Positions 24,654 through 33,417 of a DNA stretch of 64,000 bases are shown piece by piece. The stretch lies in contig NZ_KE150486.1 in NCBI RefSeq assembly GCF_000411555.1, positions 744,001-808,000 of the forward strand, in the 5' to 3' direction. The notes beneath the pieces were generated by a model, which was not told where the DNA came from, did no database searches, and saw only the letters and a program-made list of their open reading frames with translations. Each line of letters opens with the position of its first letter. Within the stretch, counting starts at the first letter, position 1. This stretch comes from Atopobium sp. oral taxon 199 str. F0494. GTDB lineage: Bacteria; Actinomycetota; Coriobacteriia; Coriobacteriales; Atopobiaceae. The translations under genes were made by a program, and so were the position numbers.

Positions 24654-27191
24654 CTAACCCGTCTTTCCGCCGCGAGCAGACTTGCCGCCGGTTTTTTTGC
24701 GAGAAGTACGTTTTGCTCCGGACTTGCGTCCGCGTGCGGAAGCTTTTTTCTCCTTGCCGGGGCAATCATAGTTGGGACAGAGTTTCCAAGGTCCTCTCTG
24801 CGTATTGACAATAACCATAGGCGCGCCGCAATCAGGACACGTCTCATCCGTACGCTCAAGCTTGCCACGCGCCGGCAGCGGATAGCTGGTGCCGCACTCC
24901 TCATAGTTGGTACAGCGGATAAAACGCTTACCCGTGCGCTCGGACTTATGCGCCACCAAATCCCCCTGTTTGCCCAATGCCTTACAGACGGGACATTCTC
25001 CTACCAGAAGATCGGGTTCCGCGTTTGTGGGACATGCCGGATTAACGCACATTTCGTACGCGCGCTGACGGAATGGTTGTACCTTAATGCGCGGAGCGCC
25101 ACACTCAGGACACACCCCCGCGTCTCCCTCAAGAGGCTCAATGCGCCCTTGCGGCAGCGGATAGGTAACCTCGCATTCAGGCCAACCCATGCAGCCGACA
25201 AAACTGCCCCGGGTCTTGACTGAAGTTTTAACCACCAGGTCCTTTCCACACTGAGGACATACGCCAATTTTCGCGTCCGCCGTCACAGCGTCCGCGATGG
25301 CTTCGGAAAGGTCATCCTTATGGTCAATCAGCGCGTCGATCATATCAGCTAAAAGCGCTCGGGAGTGAGTTACTACGCCGTCGCGCGTATCCTTGCCTTC
25401 GGAGACCTTTGTCATGTCTTCTTCCAGCTCAGCTGTCATATCTGGCGTGGTGATACGCGGCGCGAACCGCATAAGAGCGTCAATGATCGCTATGCCAAGC
25501 TGACTTGGCTCAACGGGATCGTTTTTGAGATATTTACGCTGGTACAGCGTATCAATAATTGAAGCGCGCGTCGCCTTGGTGCCGAGGCCGCGCCTTTCCA
25601 TCTCTTGAATGAGCCTGCCTTGGCTGTAGCGAGCGGGCGGTTCAGTCTGCTTCGCGTCAAGAGCAAGATTTGTTACCTCAACAGTCTCACCTTGAGCCAA
25701 TTCAGGAAGCTGATCGTCCTTTTTAAGTCCAAAGGGATATATCGCGCGAAAGCCCTTCTCGGCAAGGACCGTTCCATTTGCCACAAACGGCTGACCGGCA
25801 ATATCAAGCGTGACCTTAGTGCCCGCAATGGTAGCAGGTCCCATCAGCGTCGCCAGAAAGCGGCGGGCAATGAGGTTGTATAGTTTCCACGCGGCAGGCT
25901 GCAGTTTGTTTGGATCGGCCGCGGCCGTCGGATAGATGGGCGGATGGTCCGTGGATTCCTGCTTGCCACGGGTGGCATGAAGCGTTCCTTGAGCGAGAAG
26001 TGTTTTGCACACCCCGGCATACTGAGGCACCGCCGAAAGCGCGCGGACACAGCCTCGCAAATCGAGCGAGGCCGGATAGACCGTGTTATCAACACGCGGA
26101 TACGAAATCAGGCCGTCCATATACAGTGATTCCGCAAGGCGCATAGTCCGCGCGGGTGAAAGACCTTCGGACGCCGCCGCGGCCTGCAAGGACGTTGTAT
26201 TGAACGGCGCCGGAGGCTGCTGCTTGCGAGACTTTGACTCAACGCGCACCACAGTGGCCGAACGCTGTCCATCCACTGCGTCAAAAGCAGCCGCTGCCTC
26301 TTTTTTGTTCCAAAAGCGTAACGTGGCGTGAGTAATTTTGAAGCTCTCGTCCTTGTCGCCATCGGAAGGGTGCGCCTCGCCAGAAATGACCCAGTAGTCT
26401 TCCGGCTTAAAAGCAAGACGCTCACGCTCGCGCTCAACAACCAACGCTAATGTTGGTGTCTGCACGCGACCAGCAGAGCGCGTATTGCCCAGACCTCCGA
26501 AACGAGCGCATGTCAGATAACGCGTCAGTACAGCGCCCCAGATAAGATCGATAAACTGACGGGATTCACCTGCGGCGGCAAGGTCGTAGTCAAGGTCAAC
26601 GAGGTTGTCGAAGGCGGTATCAATTTCATATTTGGTAAACGCTGAGTACCTCGCGCGAGATATGGGCACATCCGGATTGACGGAAAGCACCTGCGCGAGG
26701 GCGTCGGAGCCAATAAGCTCTCCCTCGCGGTCAAAGTCCGTAGCGATAATAACGGCGTCTGATTTTTTCGCCAGATTTTTCAGGGCGCGGATAATCTCTT
26801 TTTCCGCCGGCTGCTTTTCCACCGGAGCCCAAATAAGATATGGAAGGCTTGGAATCTTCCAGCCTTTGAGGTCGATGCCGTTCTTAAGATAGGGCTTGCG
26901 CTTTTCCGTATACGGAGGGCGAGCCAGGCCGTCAGGCACGTCAACAGGAATGTGCGCGCCCTTATCGGTTGCGCCATACCAACCCTCGTCTTTGTCAAAA
27001 AGGAGCTGCGCGGGAAAATCGGGTTGCAAAATGTGGCCGCGCAAACCGATGGCTACATACTCCTCTCCACCTTTTCTGAAACGGTAAACGGGAGTGTTGT
27101 AGATCTTATCAGCCTCGGGTTTGCCAGATTCAGACAGAAGACGGGCGATTTGCTGGGCCGCGTCGTTTTTCTCGGTAACTATTACAATCAA
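24654..27191 (-). CDS. topA: DNA topoisomerase I, archaeal-type core with four zinc fingers
   Basis: Type IA topoisomerase of 845 residues. TOPRIM motifs are VTEKNDAAQQIA at the start and ATDFDREGELIG at 150-161. The catalytic Tyr is 364 in LISYPRVDNTVYP. Several blocks (VAIGLRGHIL, ARYSAFTKYEI, FIDLIWGAVLTRYL, GRVQTPTLALVVERE) read like archaeal TopA rather than the usual bacterial TopA. The C-terminus has four Cys4-type zinc modules (CPQCGKDL, CPECGAP, CPVCKALG, CPDCGAP) and a final Lys/Arg/Gly-rich tail. It should relax negative supercoils. It is the first gene of the long housekeeping run 27.2 to 13.2 kb. Confidence 0.92.
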   Translation of the reverse strand: MIVIVTEKNDAAQQIARLLSESGKPEADKIYNTPVYRFRKGGEEYVAIGLRGHILQPDFPAQLLFDKDEGWYGATDKGAHIPVDVPDGLARPPYTEKRKPYLKNGIDLKGWKIPSLPYLIWAPVEKQPAEKEIIRALKNLAKKSDAVIIATDFDREGELIGSDALAQVLSVNPDVPISRARYSAFTKYEIDTAFDNLVDLDYDLAAAGESRQFIDLIWGAVLTRYLTCARFGGLGNTRSAGRVQTPTLALVVERERERLAFKPEDYWVISGEAHPSDGDKDESFKITHATLRFWNKKEAAAAFDAVDGQRSATVVRVESKSRKQQPPAPFNTTSLQAAAASEGLSPARTMRLAESLYMDGLISYPRVDNTVYPASLDLRGCVRALSAVPQYAGVCKTLLAQGTLHATRGKQESTDHPPIYPTAAADPNKLQPAAWKLYNLIARRFLATLMGPATIAGTKVTLDIAGQPFVANGTVLAEKGFRAIYPFGLKKDDQLPELAQGETVEVTNLALDAKQTEPPARYSQGRLIQEMERRGLGTKATRASIIDTLYQRKYLKNDPVEPSQLGIAIIDALMRFAPRITTPDMTAELEEDMTKVSEGKDTRDGVVTHSRALLADMIDALIDHKDDLSEAIADAVTADAKIGVCPQCGKDLVVKTSVKTRGSFVGCMGWPECEVTYPLPQGRIEPLEGDAGVCPECGAPRIKVQPFRQRAYEMCVNPACPTNAEPDLLVGECPVCKALGKQGDLVAHKSERTGKRFIRCTNYEECGTSYPLPARGKLERTDETCPDCGAPMVIVNTQRGPWKLCPNYDCPGKEKKASARGRKSGAKRTSRKKTGGKSARGGKTG

Positions 27192-27265
27192 GGAAATGCC
27201 TTTCTCAACGCCTTGTCATACATCTTGGCAGATTGGCTCCATCAAAGCAGCCCATAGGCGTCTGA

Positions 27266-28042
27266 TTAGTCACGATTCGCATATTCTTCACGCGTCCACT
27301 TTAAGGCCGCTTTGCCGTCTCGCGCAATGATGACAGAACGCGCCACACCAAGCGCTACCTCATACAGCAAAATGAGAGCCGCAAACATAAGCGCCATGGT
27401 AACAGGCGAGGCGTCAGGCGTCACAACCGCCGACAGGACAAGAAGTCCCACATATACATAGCGCCACTGTTCGCGAAGTGTTTTGTACGGCACAAGGTGA
27501 AGGATAGCGAGGTAGAAAATGACCAGCGGCAGCTGAAACGCAATGCCAAATCCAATCTCAAACATGATGATAATGCTGAGATAGTCCTCCGCCTCGTTGA
27601 GCGTAGAGGCAAATTCGGTGGATTGCTGAATGAGCCAGCCAAAAGCGGTGTTGAGGATAATGAAATAGCAGAAAATCATGCCGAAGAAGAACAAAAATAC
27701 CATGGCAGCAACGGTAGGAACCACCCAGCGCCTTTCCTTCTCGTTAAGAGCCGGAAGGAAAAACGCCATAACTTCCCAGATAATAATGGGCGTACAGATA
27801 ATAAACGCGAAGAAAAACGCTACTTTGAAACGAATCGAGAAGCCACCCAAGACCGAAAGGACAGTCAGCGTTCCGCCCGTTAAAAATTCGCGGATAGGAT
27901 TGGTGAGAACCTCAATCAACGCGGGCGTCGCGAAATACACCACAATAGCGGTCACAAATACAGACACCACCACAATAGTCAAGCGACGGCGGAGTTCGCC
28001 AAGGTGGTCCATCAAAGGCATGCGAGCCGGAGTAATAGGCAT
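27266..28042 (-). CDS. tatC: Twin-arginine translocase subunit TatC
   Basis: 258-residue integral membrane protein with six predicted spans. The conserved N-terminal MDHLGELRRRL and the later FEIGFGIAFQLPLVIF block (Glu in the fourth span) identify TatC, the signal-peptide receptor of the Tat export system. It follows a TatB/TatA-like gene by 17 bp, forming the core of the system. The assigned ATG at 28042 has only a distant GGAG; the MPLMDHL start seven codons later has none. Two proteins encoded nearby carry twin-arginine-like signals. Confidence 0.94.
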   Translation of the reverse strand: MPITPARMPLMDHLGELRRRLTIVVVSVFVTAIVVYFATPALIEVLTNPIREFLTGGTLTVLSVLGGFSIRFKVAFFFAFIICTPIIIWEVMAFFLPALNEKERRWVVPTVAAMVFLFFFGMIFCYFIILNTAFGWLIQQSTEFASTLNEAEDYLSIIIMFEIGFGIAFQLPLVIFYLAILHLVPYKTLREQWRYVYVGLLVLSAVVTPDASPVTMALMFAALILLYEVALGVARSVIIARDGKAALKWTREEYANRD

Positions 28043-28059
28043 ACTGATCGAAGACAGGA

Positions 28060-28722
28060 TTACTCCTGATCTTCACCCTCCTCCCCAGATGTAGCGGATT
28101 TGGCGGAAGCGTTTGCGTCCGCGGGCGCCTCTGACGTGTCTTCTGAGGCGGGACGGGCTTTCTTTTTGGCGTCGTTTTGCGCACGAGAAGAACGTCTATC
28201 TCCCAAATTGTAGAGATCGCGCGCGGTGTTTTCCTTTTTTGCAGGCTCAGACGAGGCTTCAGAAGCCGCTTTAGGTTTCGCTTCAGGTGCCACTTCGGGC
28301 ACCGCTTCAGAGCGCGATTCGGTATCCGGCTCCGCGGCGGGGACATTGTCGGGTGCAACGTCCGCTGCGGGAGCTTGCGTCGCTTCTGCTTCCTGGTTCT
28401 TCTCGGCAGCTTCACGCTCCGCCTTAAGGCGGGCACGACGCTCAGCAAACGTTTCTTGCTTTGGCGCGTCTGAATCAAGATCAGAATCATCGGACGCGGC
28501 GGAACGGAGTTTTTCGGAACGCTTTGGTTTTTCGTTCAAAGCGTCAGCCGCCGGATCCAAAAGATCGGATTGGACTACTTTATTGAACCCTTCCTGGGCA
28601 TTTCTGAACTGGCGCAGCGCTCGTCCAAGCGTGCGACCCATGCCAGGCAGTTTGTCAGGCCCGAAAACTAAAAACGAAAAGAGCAAGATTAAAACGAGCT
28701 CTGTCTCACCAATACCAAACAC
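28060..28722 (-). CDS. Sec-independent translocase TatB/TatA-like protein with long tail
   Basis: 220 residues. The first 60 are the TatA/B unit: MFGIGETELVLILLFSFLVFGPDKLPGMG contains one membrane span, a Phe-Gly-Pro hinge and an amphipathic helix. Glu near residue 8 favours TatB over TatA. The remaining 150 residues are low-complexity, rich in Ala, Glu, Pro, Ser and Lys, and probably disordered, longer than most TatB tails. The start is GTG at 28722 after AAAGGG. It is coupled with tatC downstream. Confidence 0.88.
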   Translation of the reverse strand: MFGIGETELVLILLFSFLVFGPDKLPGMGRTLGRALRQFRNAQEGFNKVVQSDLLDPAADALNEKPKRSEKLRSAASDDSDLDSDAPKQETFAERRARLKAEREAAEKNQEAEATQAPAADVAPDNVPAAEPDTESRSEAVPEVAPEAKPKAASEASSEPAKKENTARDLYNLGDRRSSRAQNDAKKKARPASEDTSEAPADANASAKSATSGEEGEDQE

Positions 28723-28740
28723 GTCTTTAACCCTTTCGGA

Positions 28741-29067
28741 TCATCGTCTTTCATCGTCAGCGCAAACATGCAAATCTTCCGAAACCCCAAGAAGATCAAA
28801 CACACGCGCCACATTTTTTTGAGGATGAGCAACTGTAAAGGTTGCCCCAGTCTCGTGGGCACGATGCGCGGCTCCCACTAAAACACCAATACCCGTTGAG
28901 TCAATATACGAAACATCCGTAAAGTCTATCTCAACTTTCGCGGATCTGTCGGCCAGCGCGCTTTCAAGCGCCGTGCGGAGTTCAGCGGCATTTGAGACGT
29001 CAACTTCTCCCGCAACCTGAATGAGCATATGTTCCGCTTCCTGCGTAGTTGTAATATCGAGAGCCAT
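28741..29067 (-). CDS. STAS-domain anti-sigma factor antagonist
   Basis: 108-residue SpoIIAA/RsbV-like protein. The phosphorylatable Ser is in VSYIDSTGIGVLVG. In such switches the unphosphorylated form binds an anti-sigma kinase and frees a sigma factor. No RsbW-type kinase, PP2C phosphatase or alternative sigma gene is in the window, so its partners are elsewhere. It lies 19 bp upstream of the tatB-like gene on the same strand and probably shares its transcript. Confidence 0.92.
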   Translation of the reverse strand: MALDITTTQEAEHMLIQVAGEVDVSNAAELRTALESALADRSAKVEIDFTDVSYIDSTGIGVLVGAAHRAHETGATFTVAHPQKNVARVFDLLGVSEDLHVCADDERR

Positions 29068-29161
29068 TGTTCCCCCTTCTGTGGCGATATCCTCAAAGAT
29101 TCTTCGAGAACATATTTTTCGAGAACGTATAAGAGTTGTAGTGTACCCCTTAGTGTCATCC

Positions 29162-29929
29162 TTACTTGGCGTCGAGCAGCTTTTGCGCTATGGGTCGGAC
29201 GTTTTGCGATCCGTCAGCATCGGCCTCAACCGCCTTTTGAAGCGCAGCGTCAGCATCGTCCGCATTTCCCATCTTCAGATAAATCATGCCAAGGTTAAGC
29301 CATGCCAGCGCGCAGTCGGGAGACTTCCCGGTCAGCGCCTTAAGAGCTTCAACGGCGCCGTTCTCATCGCCAGACTGAAATTGTGCGATGGCGCGATCTG
29401 CACGGACTTCATCTGAATCGCTTTTTGCAAGATAGGTATCATACTCGCTGAGCGACTTGGTAATATACTCATCAGCCTGCTGCTTTACGGTATCGTCTGA
29501 GGCAATCTTGCGGAGCTCAACTCCCCAATTCAAATGCGTTTGCGCAAGCTTCAGCACTGCCGCAAGATTGTCGGGGTTATCGGTAATCTCATCGCTGAGC
29601 TCCTGAACCTGAGCGGAATACTTCGCATTGACCGCGTCCGGCGTAGACGCCTCTTGTCCAGATTTAGACGAGCTTGTCTTGGTCACGGTTGTCTGAGAAT
29701 TGCTCCTGCCAAAAATCATCGCCAGTGAGGGAATCATCATTGAAAGGGCGATAAAGAGCGAGAATATACCGACCGCAATCTTTTTTCCCATCGACATGCG
29801 GCGCGAACCACCGCCGTCGCGTTTTGCCTTTTCGTTCGCGCTATCTTTCGCAGCTTGAATTTCATCGGCCTCCGTACGGGCTTTGGAGCTGCGCGTATTT
29901 CTCGTATGTCCTGATGCCTTTTTTGGCAT
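29162..29929 (-). CDS. Membrane-anchored TPR-repeat protein
   Basis: 255 residues. The N-terminal 50 are basic and polar, followed by one membrane span at about 50-70 (VGIFSLFIALSMMIPSLAMIF), then a helical region with tetratricopeptide-like repeats (AWLNLGMIYLKMGNADDADAALQKA and similar segments earlier). Such proteins scaffold complexes at the membrane; no specific role can be assigned. I chose ATG at 29929 (MPKKASGH) because GAGAGG lies eight bases before it. It is upstream of the STAS gene with about 95 bp between. Confidence 0.78.
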   Translation of the reverse strand: MPKKASGHTRNTRSSKARTEADEIQAAKDSANEKAKRDGGGSRRMSMGKKIAVGIFSLFIALSMMIPSLAMIFGRSNSQTTVTKTSSSKSGQEASTPDAVNAKYSAQVQELSDEITDNPDNLAAVLKLAQTHLNWGVELRKIASDDTVKQQADEYITKSLSEYDTYLAKSDSDEVRADRAIAQFQSGDENGAVEALKALTGKSPDCALAWLNLGMIYLKMGNADDADAALQKAVEADADGSQNVRPIAQKLLDAK

Positions 29930-30035
29930 GAATAACACCTCTCATGGTTTCAAAACACCTCGGGCGAATGACGCCGGCTGTACACTGACTGTTCAGAGTA
30001 CGACAGATTGCGCATTCGCGAAAGCCCGCAAAACC

Positions 30036-30055
30036 TCTGTAGAAAATTCTACAGA
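30036..30055 (-). terminator. Perfect 9-bp inverted repeat after the aminotransferase gene
   Basis: TCTGTAGAA and TTCTACAGA pair perfectly around two bases, two bases past the stop codon at 30058, followed on the minus strand by GGTTTTGC. It probably terminates the aminotransferase transcript. Confidence 0.6.
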
Positions 30056-30057
30056 AC

Positions 30058-31452
30058 TCAACGGTCTCCAAAAGCGTACTGCCCCCTGTCAACTTTCGCC
30101 AATCGCGCGGCCACCTGCTTGACCGCGATGACAAATACGTCAAGCGCTTGGGAAAGCTCTTTCAGGCTGGGATAACTTGGGGCAATACGAATATTGGAGT
30201 CAAAAGGATCGTTGCCTGACGGCCAGGTAGCTCCTGCAGACGTCAGCTTCACGCCCATCTCACGCGTCCGGGACACAATAGCGCGAGCAGAGCCGACAGG
30301 CCCGTTAAACGATACAAAATAGCCACCCTTTGGATGCGACCATGCAGCCACGGCGAGCTTACCCAAACCGTCCGTCAGCTTACGTTCTACCAGCTCAAAG
30401 CGAGGGCGTAAAAGTTCCGCATGACGCTCCATATGCGCCTCAAGGCCCGCCCTGTCCTTGAGAAAGCGCACATGCGCAAGCTGCAACAGCTTTTCCGGCG
30501 ACACGCGCCGCACCGAGAAGGACGCGCGTATCTCCTGAATGTCCTTCTCGGAAGCACACATCCAAGCCATACCCGACGATGGGAACGTCACTTTAGCGGT
30601 GGAGGCGAACTCAATGATAAGATCATCTCTGCCCGCCTGAGCAAGGGCGTCAAAGATATTCATCAAGGGCGCGCAGGTCTCACCGGGCCGCGCAAATGTA
30701 TGATACGCGTACGCGTTGTCCCACATAACGCGAAAGTCCGGCGCCGCAGGGCGAAGCGAGGCAAAGGCGCGCACAACCTCATCGGAGTAACTGACGCCCG
30801 AAGGGTTCGCAAAGCGCGGCACGCACCACACGCCTTTAACGGTAGAATCGCCCTCCACAAGCATGCGCACGTACTTCATATCGGGGCCGTGCTCAGTCAT
30901 GGGCACCGGAACGTTTTCGAAGCCATAATACTCGGTAATACGAAAATGACGGTCATATCCCGGAACCGGACAAAGGAACTTGAGCTTCTCGCCGGGATGC
31001 GCAGCTGCAAGCTCAGACGCCTGCTGCGCCCATGGCTTTTGGCCGGCAATACCGTGCGTATATGCCATATCAAGCACGTCATGCATAAGATTCAGGCTTG
31101 AAGAACCGGCGACAATGACCTGCGCAGGATCAACGCCCAACAGCTCAGCCGCGAGCGCGCGGGCAGACGGCAGGCCATCGGGGTCTCCGTAATTGTCCGC
31201 AAACGAAGCTCCATCCGTAAGGTCAGACGCAGAAGTTAGCAAATCGAGCAAGGGACGTGACAGCGCCGTCTGCTCAGGACTCGGCTTGCCGCGCGCCATA
31301 TCAAGCGCCAGATGCTTCTCTGAAACCTCCTGTGCTTCTTTTCCGATTGCTTCAAGCGCCGCGTTGAGTTCGGCATCACTCATCAGCTGATAGGCGTTCG
31401 CTTGCTGCGGAAGCATGTGCTGAAAAAGTTCTTGATCTAGCTTGACTGGCAT
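30058..31452 (-). CDS. PLP-dependent aminotransferase, actinobacterial class I-like type
   Basis: 464-residue aminotransferase matching the family often annotated as aspartate aminotransferase-like in actinobacteria (Aminotran_MocR type without a DNA-binding domain). The PLP Lys is in FASTAKVTFPSSGMAW; the cofactor-contacting Asp and Tyr are in VMWDNAYAYH, and Asn in PRFANPSGVSY. The amino donor and acceptor cannot be read from the sequence; an aspartate/alanine role is a guess. ATG at 31452 follows AAAGGGGG. The gene stands alone between a TPR protein and a divergent small gene. Confidence 0.85.
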   Translation of the reverse strand: MPVKLDQELFQHMLPQQANAYQLMSDAELNAALEAIGKEAQEVSEKHLALDMARGKPSPEQTALSRPLLDLLTSASDLTDGASFADNYGDPDGLPSARALAAELLGVDPAQVIVAGSSSLNLMHDVLDMAYTHGIAGQKPWAQQASELAAAHPGEKLKFLCPVPGYDRHFRITEYYGFENVPVPMTEHGPDMKYVRMLVEGDSTVKGVWCVPRFANPSGVSYSDEVVRAFASLRPAAPDFRVMWDNAYAYHTFARPGETCAPLMNIFDALAQAGRDDLIIEFASTAKVTFPSSGMAWMCASEKDIQEIRASFSVRRVSPEKLLQLAHVRFLKDRAGLEAHMERHAELLRPRFELVERKLTDGLGKLAVAAWSHPKGGYFVSFNGPVGSARAIVSRTREMGVKLTSAGATWPSGNDPFDSNIRIAPSYPSLKELSQALDVFVIAVKQVAARLAKVDRGQYAFGDR

Positions 31453-31563
31453 AGTATCCCCCTTTGAACCATATACAGAAGTATAGAGGGGAGATAGGAC
31501 AACAATCAGCTCAGTCTCAAAAAGCTGGTAGACTGTCACGCAAGGATTGTGATTGGAGGAGCT

Positions 31564-31824
31564 ATGGCTAAACCGGGTGTTCGCGCGGACGCGTATGGCG
31601 ATCTGCAGCGATTGGTCGATAACGTATACAAACGCTCTCCTTCAGGCTTCGTTTCAAACATCGATGTCTTAGTTCGGGCGGAAATTGACGACCTTAACGC
31701 TGACCTTCTCGAAGTCATTAACCTTATCCCATCAGGCAGATACAAGCGCGCTACGCTCTGCGACCAGATAAACTCCATTGTGACCGCTCACGGCTGGGGC
31801 TACACATACGGCACCGTAGAATAA
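31564..31824 (+). CDS. Small conserved-looking protein of unknown function
   Basis: 86 residues starting MAKPGVRADAYGDLQRL, with GGAGG four bases before the ATG, so it is very likely translated. It has no signal peptide or membrane span; the sequence suggests a compact helical protein with a C-terminal HGWGYTYGTVE. I do not recognise the family. It is divergent from the aminotransferase gene and ends three bases before the end of nhaA on the other strand. Confidence 0.7.
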   Translation: MAKPGVRADAYGDLQRLVDNVYKRSPSGFVSNIDVLVRAEIDDLNADLLEVINLIPSGRYKRATLCDQINSIVTAHGWGYTYGTVE

Positions 31825-31826
31825 GC

Positions 31827-33203
31827 TTACTTTTTTGACGACTTGCTTTTCTCGCCTAAAGTCTTATGTACATGAACGGCGTCAACAATGCGAATAAAGA
31901 CAATTCCCAACAGGCCAGCAACGAACGATCCGGCGAGAATGGCGCATTTGGCGGCGAGGATATCCTGAGGATTGTTGAATGCAAGACCGGAGATAAGAAT
32001 CGACATGGTAAAGCCAAGGCCACCCATAAGACCAACGGCTATGACCTGCGTCCAGCTCACGCGCTTCGGAAGCTTGCAGACGCCAAGCTTAACTAGAACC
32101 AGCGTGGTAAGAATGATGCCTGCGGGCTTGCCAAAGATAGCGCCGAAAAACGTACCATAGGCTACGGGATTAGCGATGATGGCGCCGAAATCAGAACCCA
32201 TAAGCGTCACCTGAGCATTTGCGAAGGCAAACAATGGCAGGATAAGAAAGTTGACCGGCACAGAAATATAGCGCTCAACTCGCTGCAGAGGCGGCGTCAC
32301 ATGATGCATGACCTGCTCGACACGAAGAGCCCCGCGCGTAAAGTCATGCTGACCCAAAATGTGATGCTCATCGTCATAGTTGGCGTTAAGGTCGCGGGCA
32401 CGGCTTTCAAGCCAGCCGCCCAGATTATTCAGCCGAACGTCAGAGCGGCTTGGCAGGAAAAACGCCAGAATAACGCCAGCAAGTGTCGCGTGGATACCTG
32501 AGTGATACATACAGACCCAAAGAACCAGTCCGGCAACGAGATACGGCGCCGATGTGTACAGCTTCATGCGGCTCATGCCCCATAGAATCAATATGACTCC
32601 AAGCGCCGCCGCGCACCACGCGATACTGGGTGTCTGACCGTAAAACAAAGCGATAACCACAATAGCAAGGATGTCGTCGGCAATGGCCAAGGTCTGAAAA
32701 AATACCTTAGTTTGAGAAGAAATGCGATTTCCAAGCAAACTCATAACGCCAAGGGCAAAGGCGATGTCGGTAGCAATGGGCGTAGCCCATCCGTGCATGG
32801 CGCCGCCATAGTTGCAAAGCAGGTACACGCAGGCGGGAACTACCACGCCGCCGGCGGCCGCCAGCATCGGAAGCATCGCCTGACGAGGGCGGCGAAGTTG
32901 TCCTACCGTAACTTCATACTTGAGCTCGATACCAACAAGCAGGAAAAAGATGGCCATCAAGAAATCATTGACAAACGTTTCAAACGACATATGAGCCGCA
33001 AATACGCCTACCTGAACAGAGAGCTCCCACTCAAAGAACTTCTCAACAGCCTCATGAGCGGGTGAGTTGGCTACCACAAGCGCAACGAGCGCAGCCATAA
33101 CCATGACAGCCGCGGCAATCGTTCCATTTGACGTGAATTTACGCACCTCCGTGCGGTATTCGATTCTTTTAACAACAGCCGGCTCGCCGTAAATACTTGA
33201 CAT
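31827..33203 (-). CDS. nhaA: Na+/H+ antiporter NhaA
   Basis: Inner-membrane antiporter that exports sodium in exchange for protons. The product has 458 residues and about twelve spans. The key Asp pair is in LAIADDILAIVVIA and the earlier conserved Asp in TPIATDIAFALGV. A hydrophilic segment of about 40 residues between spans (NANYDDEHHILGQHDF) is an addition typical of longer actinobacterial NhaA. I chose ATG at 33203 (MSSIYGEPAV) because it has a nearby AGG and the earlier ATG at 33245 has no ribosome site. Confidence 0.95.
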   Translation of the reverse strand: MSSIYGEPAVVKRIEYRTEVRKFTSNGTIAAAVMVMAALVALVVANSPAHEAVEKFFEWELSVQVGVFAAHMSFETFVNDFLMAIFFLLVGIELKYEVTVGQLRRPRQAMLPMLAAAGGVVVPACVYLLCNYGGAMHGWATPIATDIAFALGVMSLLGNRISSQTKVFFQTLAIADDILAIVVIALFYGQTPSIAWCAAALGVILILWGMSRMKLYTSAPYLVAGLVLWVCMYHSGIHATLAGVILAFFLPSRSDVRLNNLGGWLESRARDLNANYDDEHHILGQHDFTRGALRVEQVMHHVTPPLQRVERYISVPVNFLILPLFAFANAQVTLMGSDFGAIIANPVAYGTFFGAIFGKPAGIILTTLVLVKLGVCKLPKRVSWTQVIAVGLMGGLGFTMSILISGLAFNNPQDILAAKCAILAGSFVAGLLGIVFIRIVDAVHVHKTLGEKSKSSKK

Positions 33204-33370
33204 GTCCAACCTATCTGGCCTGGGAAATGTAAAAACGCTCGGCATTCAGTTTACCATGCGTTTACGGATACCCGCCGTTTTCCTCTTTTTGTACCGGGAC
33301 ATATTGGGTAGAGTTGTCATAAGATATATCGGTGTTTTACCGTTATATTGAGTTGCATCAACATCTTACG

Positions 33371-33389
33371 GTTTCATTTTTTATGAAAC
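33371..33389. repeat. Inverted repeat in the degV upstream region
   Basis: GTTTCAT (33371-33377) and ATGAAAC (33383-33389) form a perfect inverted repeat around a T-rich centre, about 30 bp before the degV start. It could be an operator or a promoter-linked hairpin. The rest of the 214-bp spacer to nhaA shows no clear feature. Confidence 0.4.
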
Positions 33390-33417
33390 TTTCATAGTTG
33401 ACGGGTTGGAGCGATCT

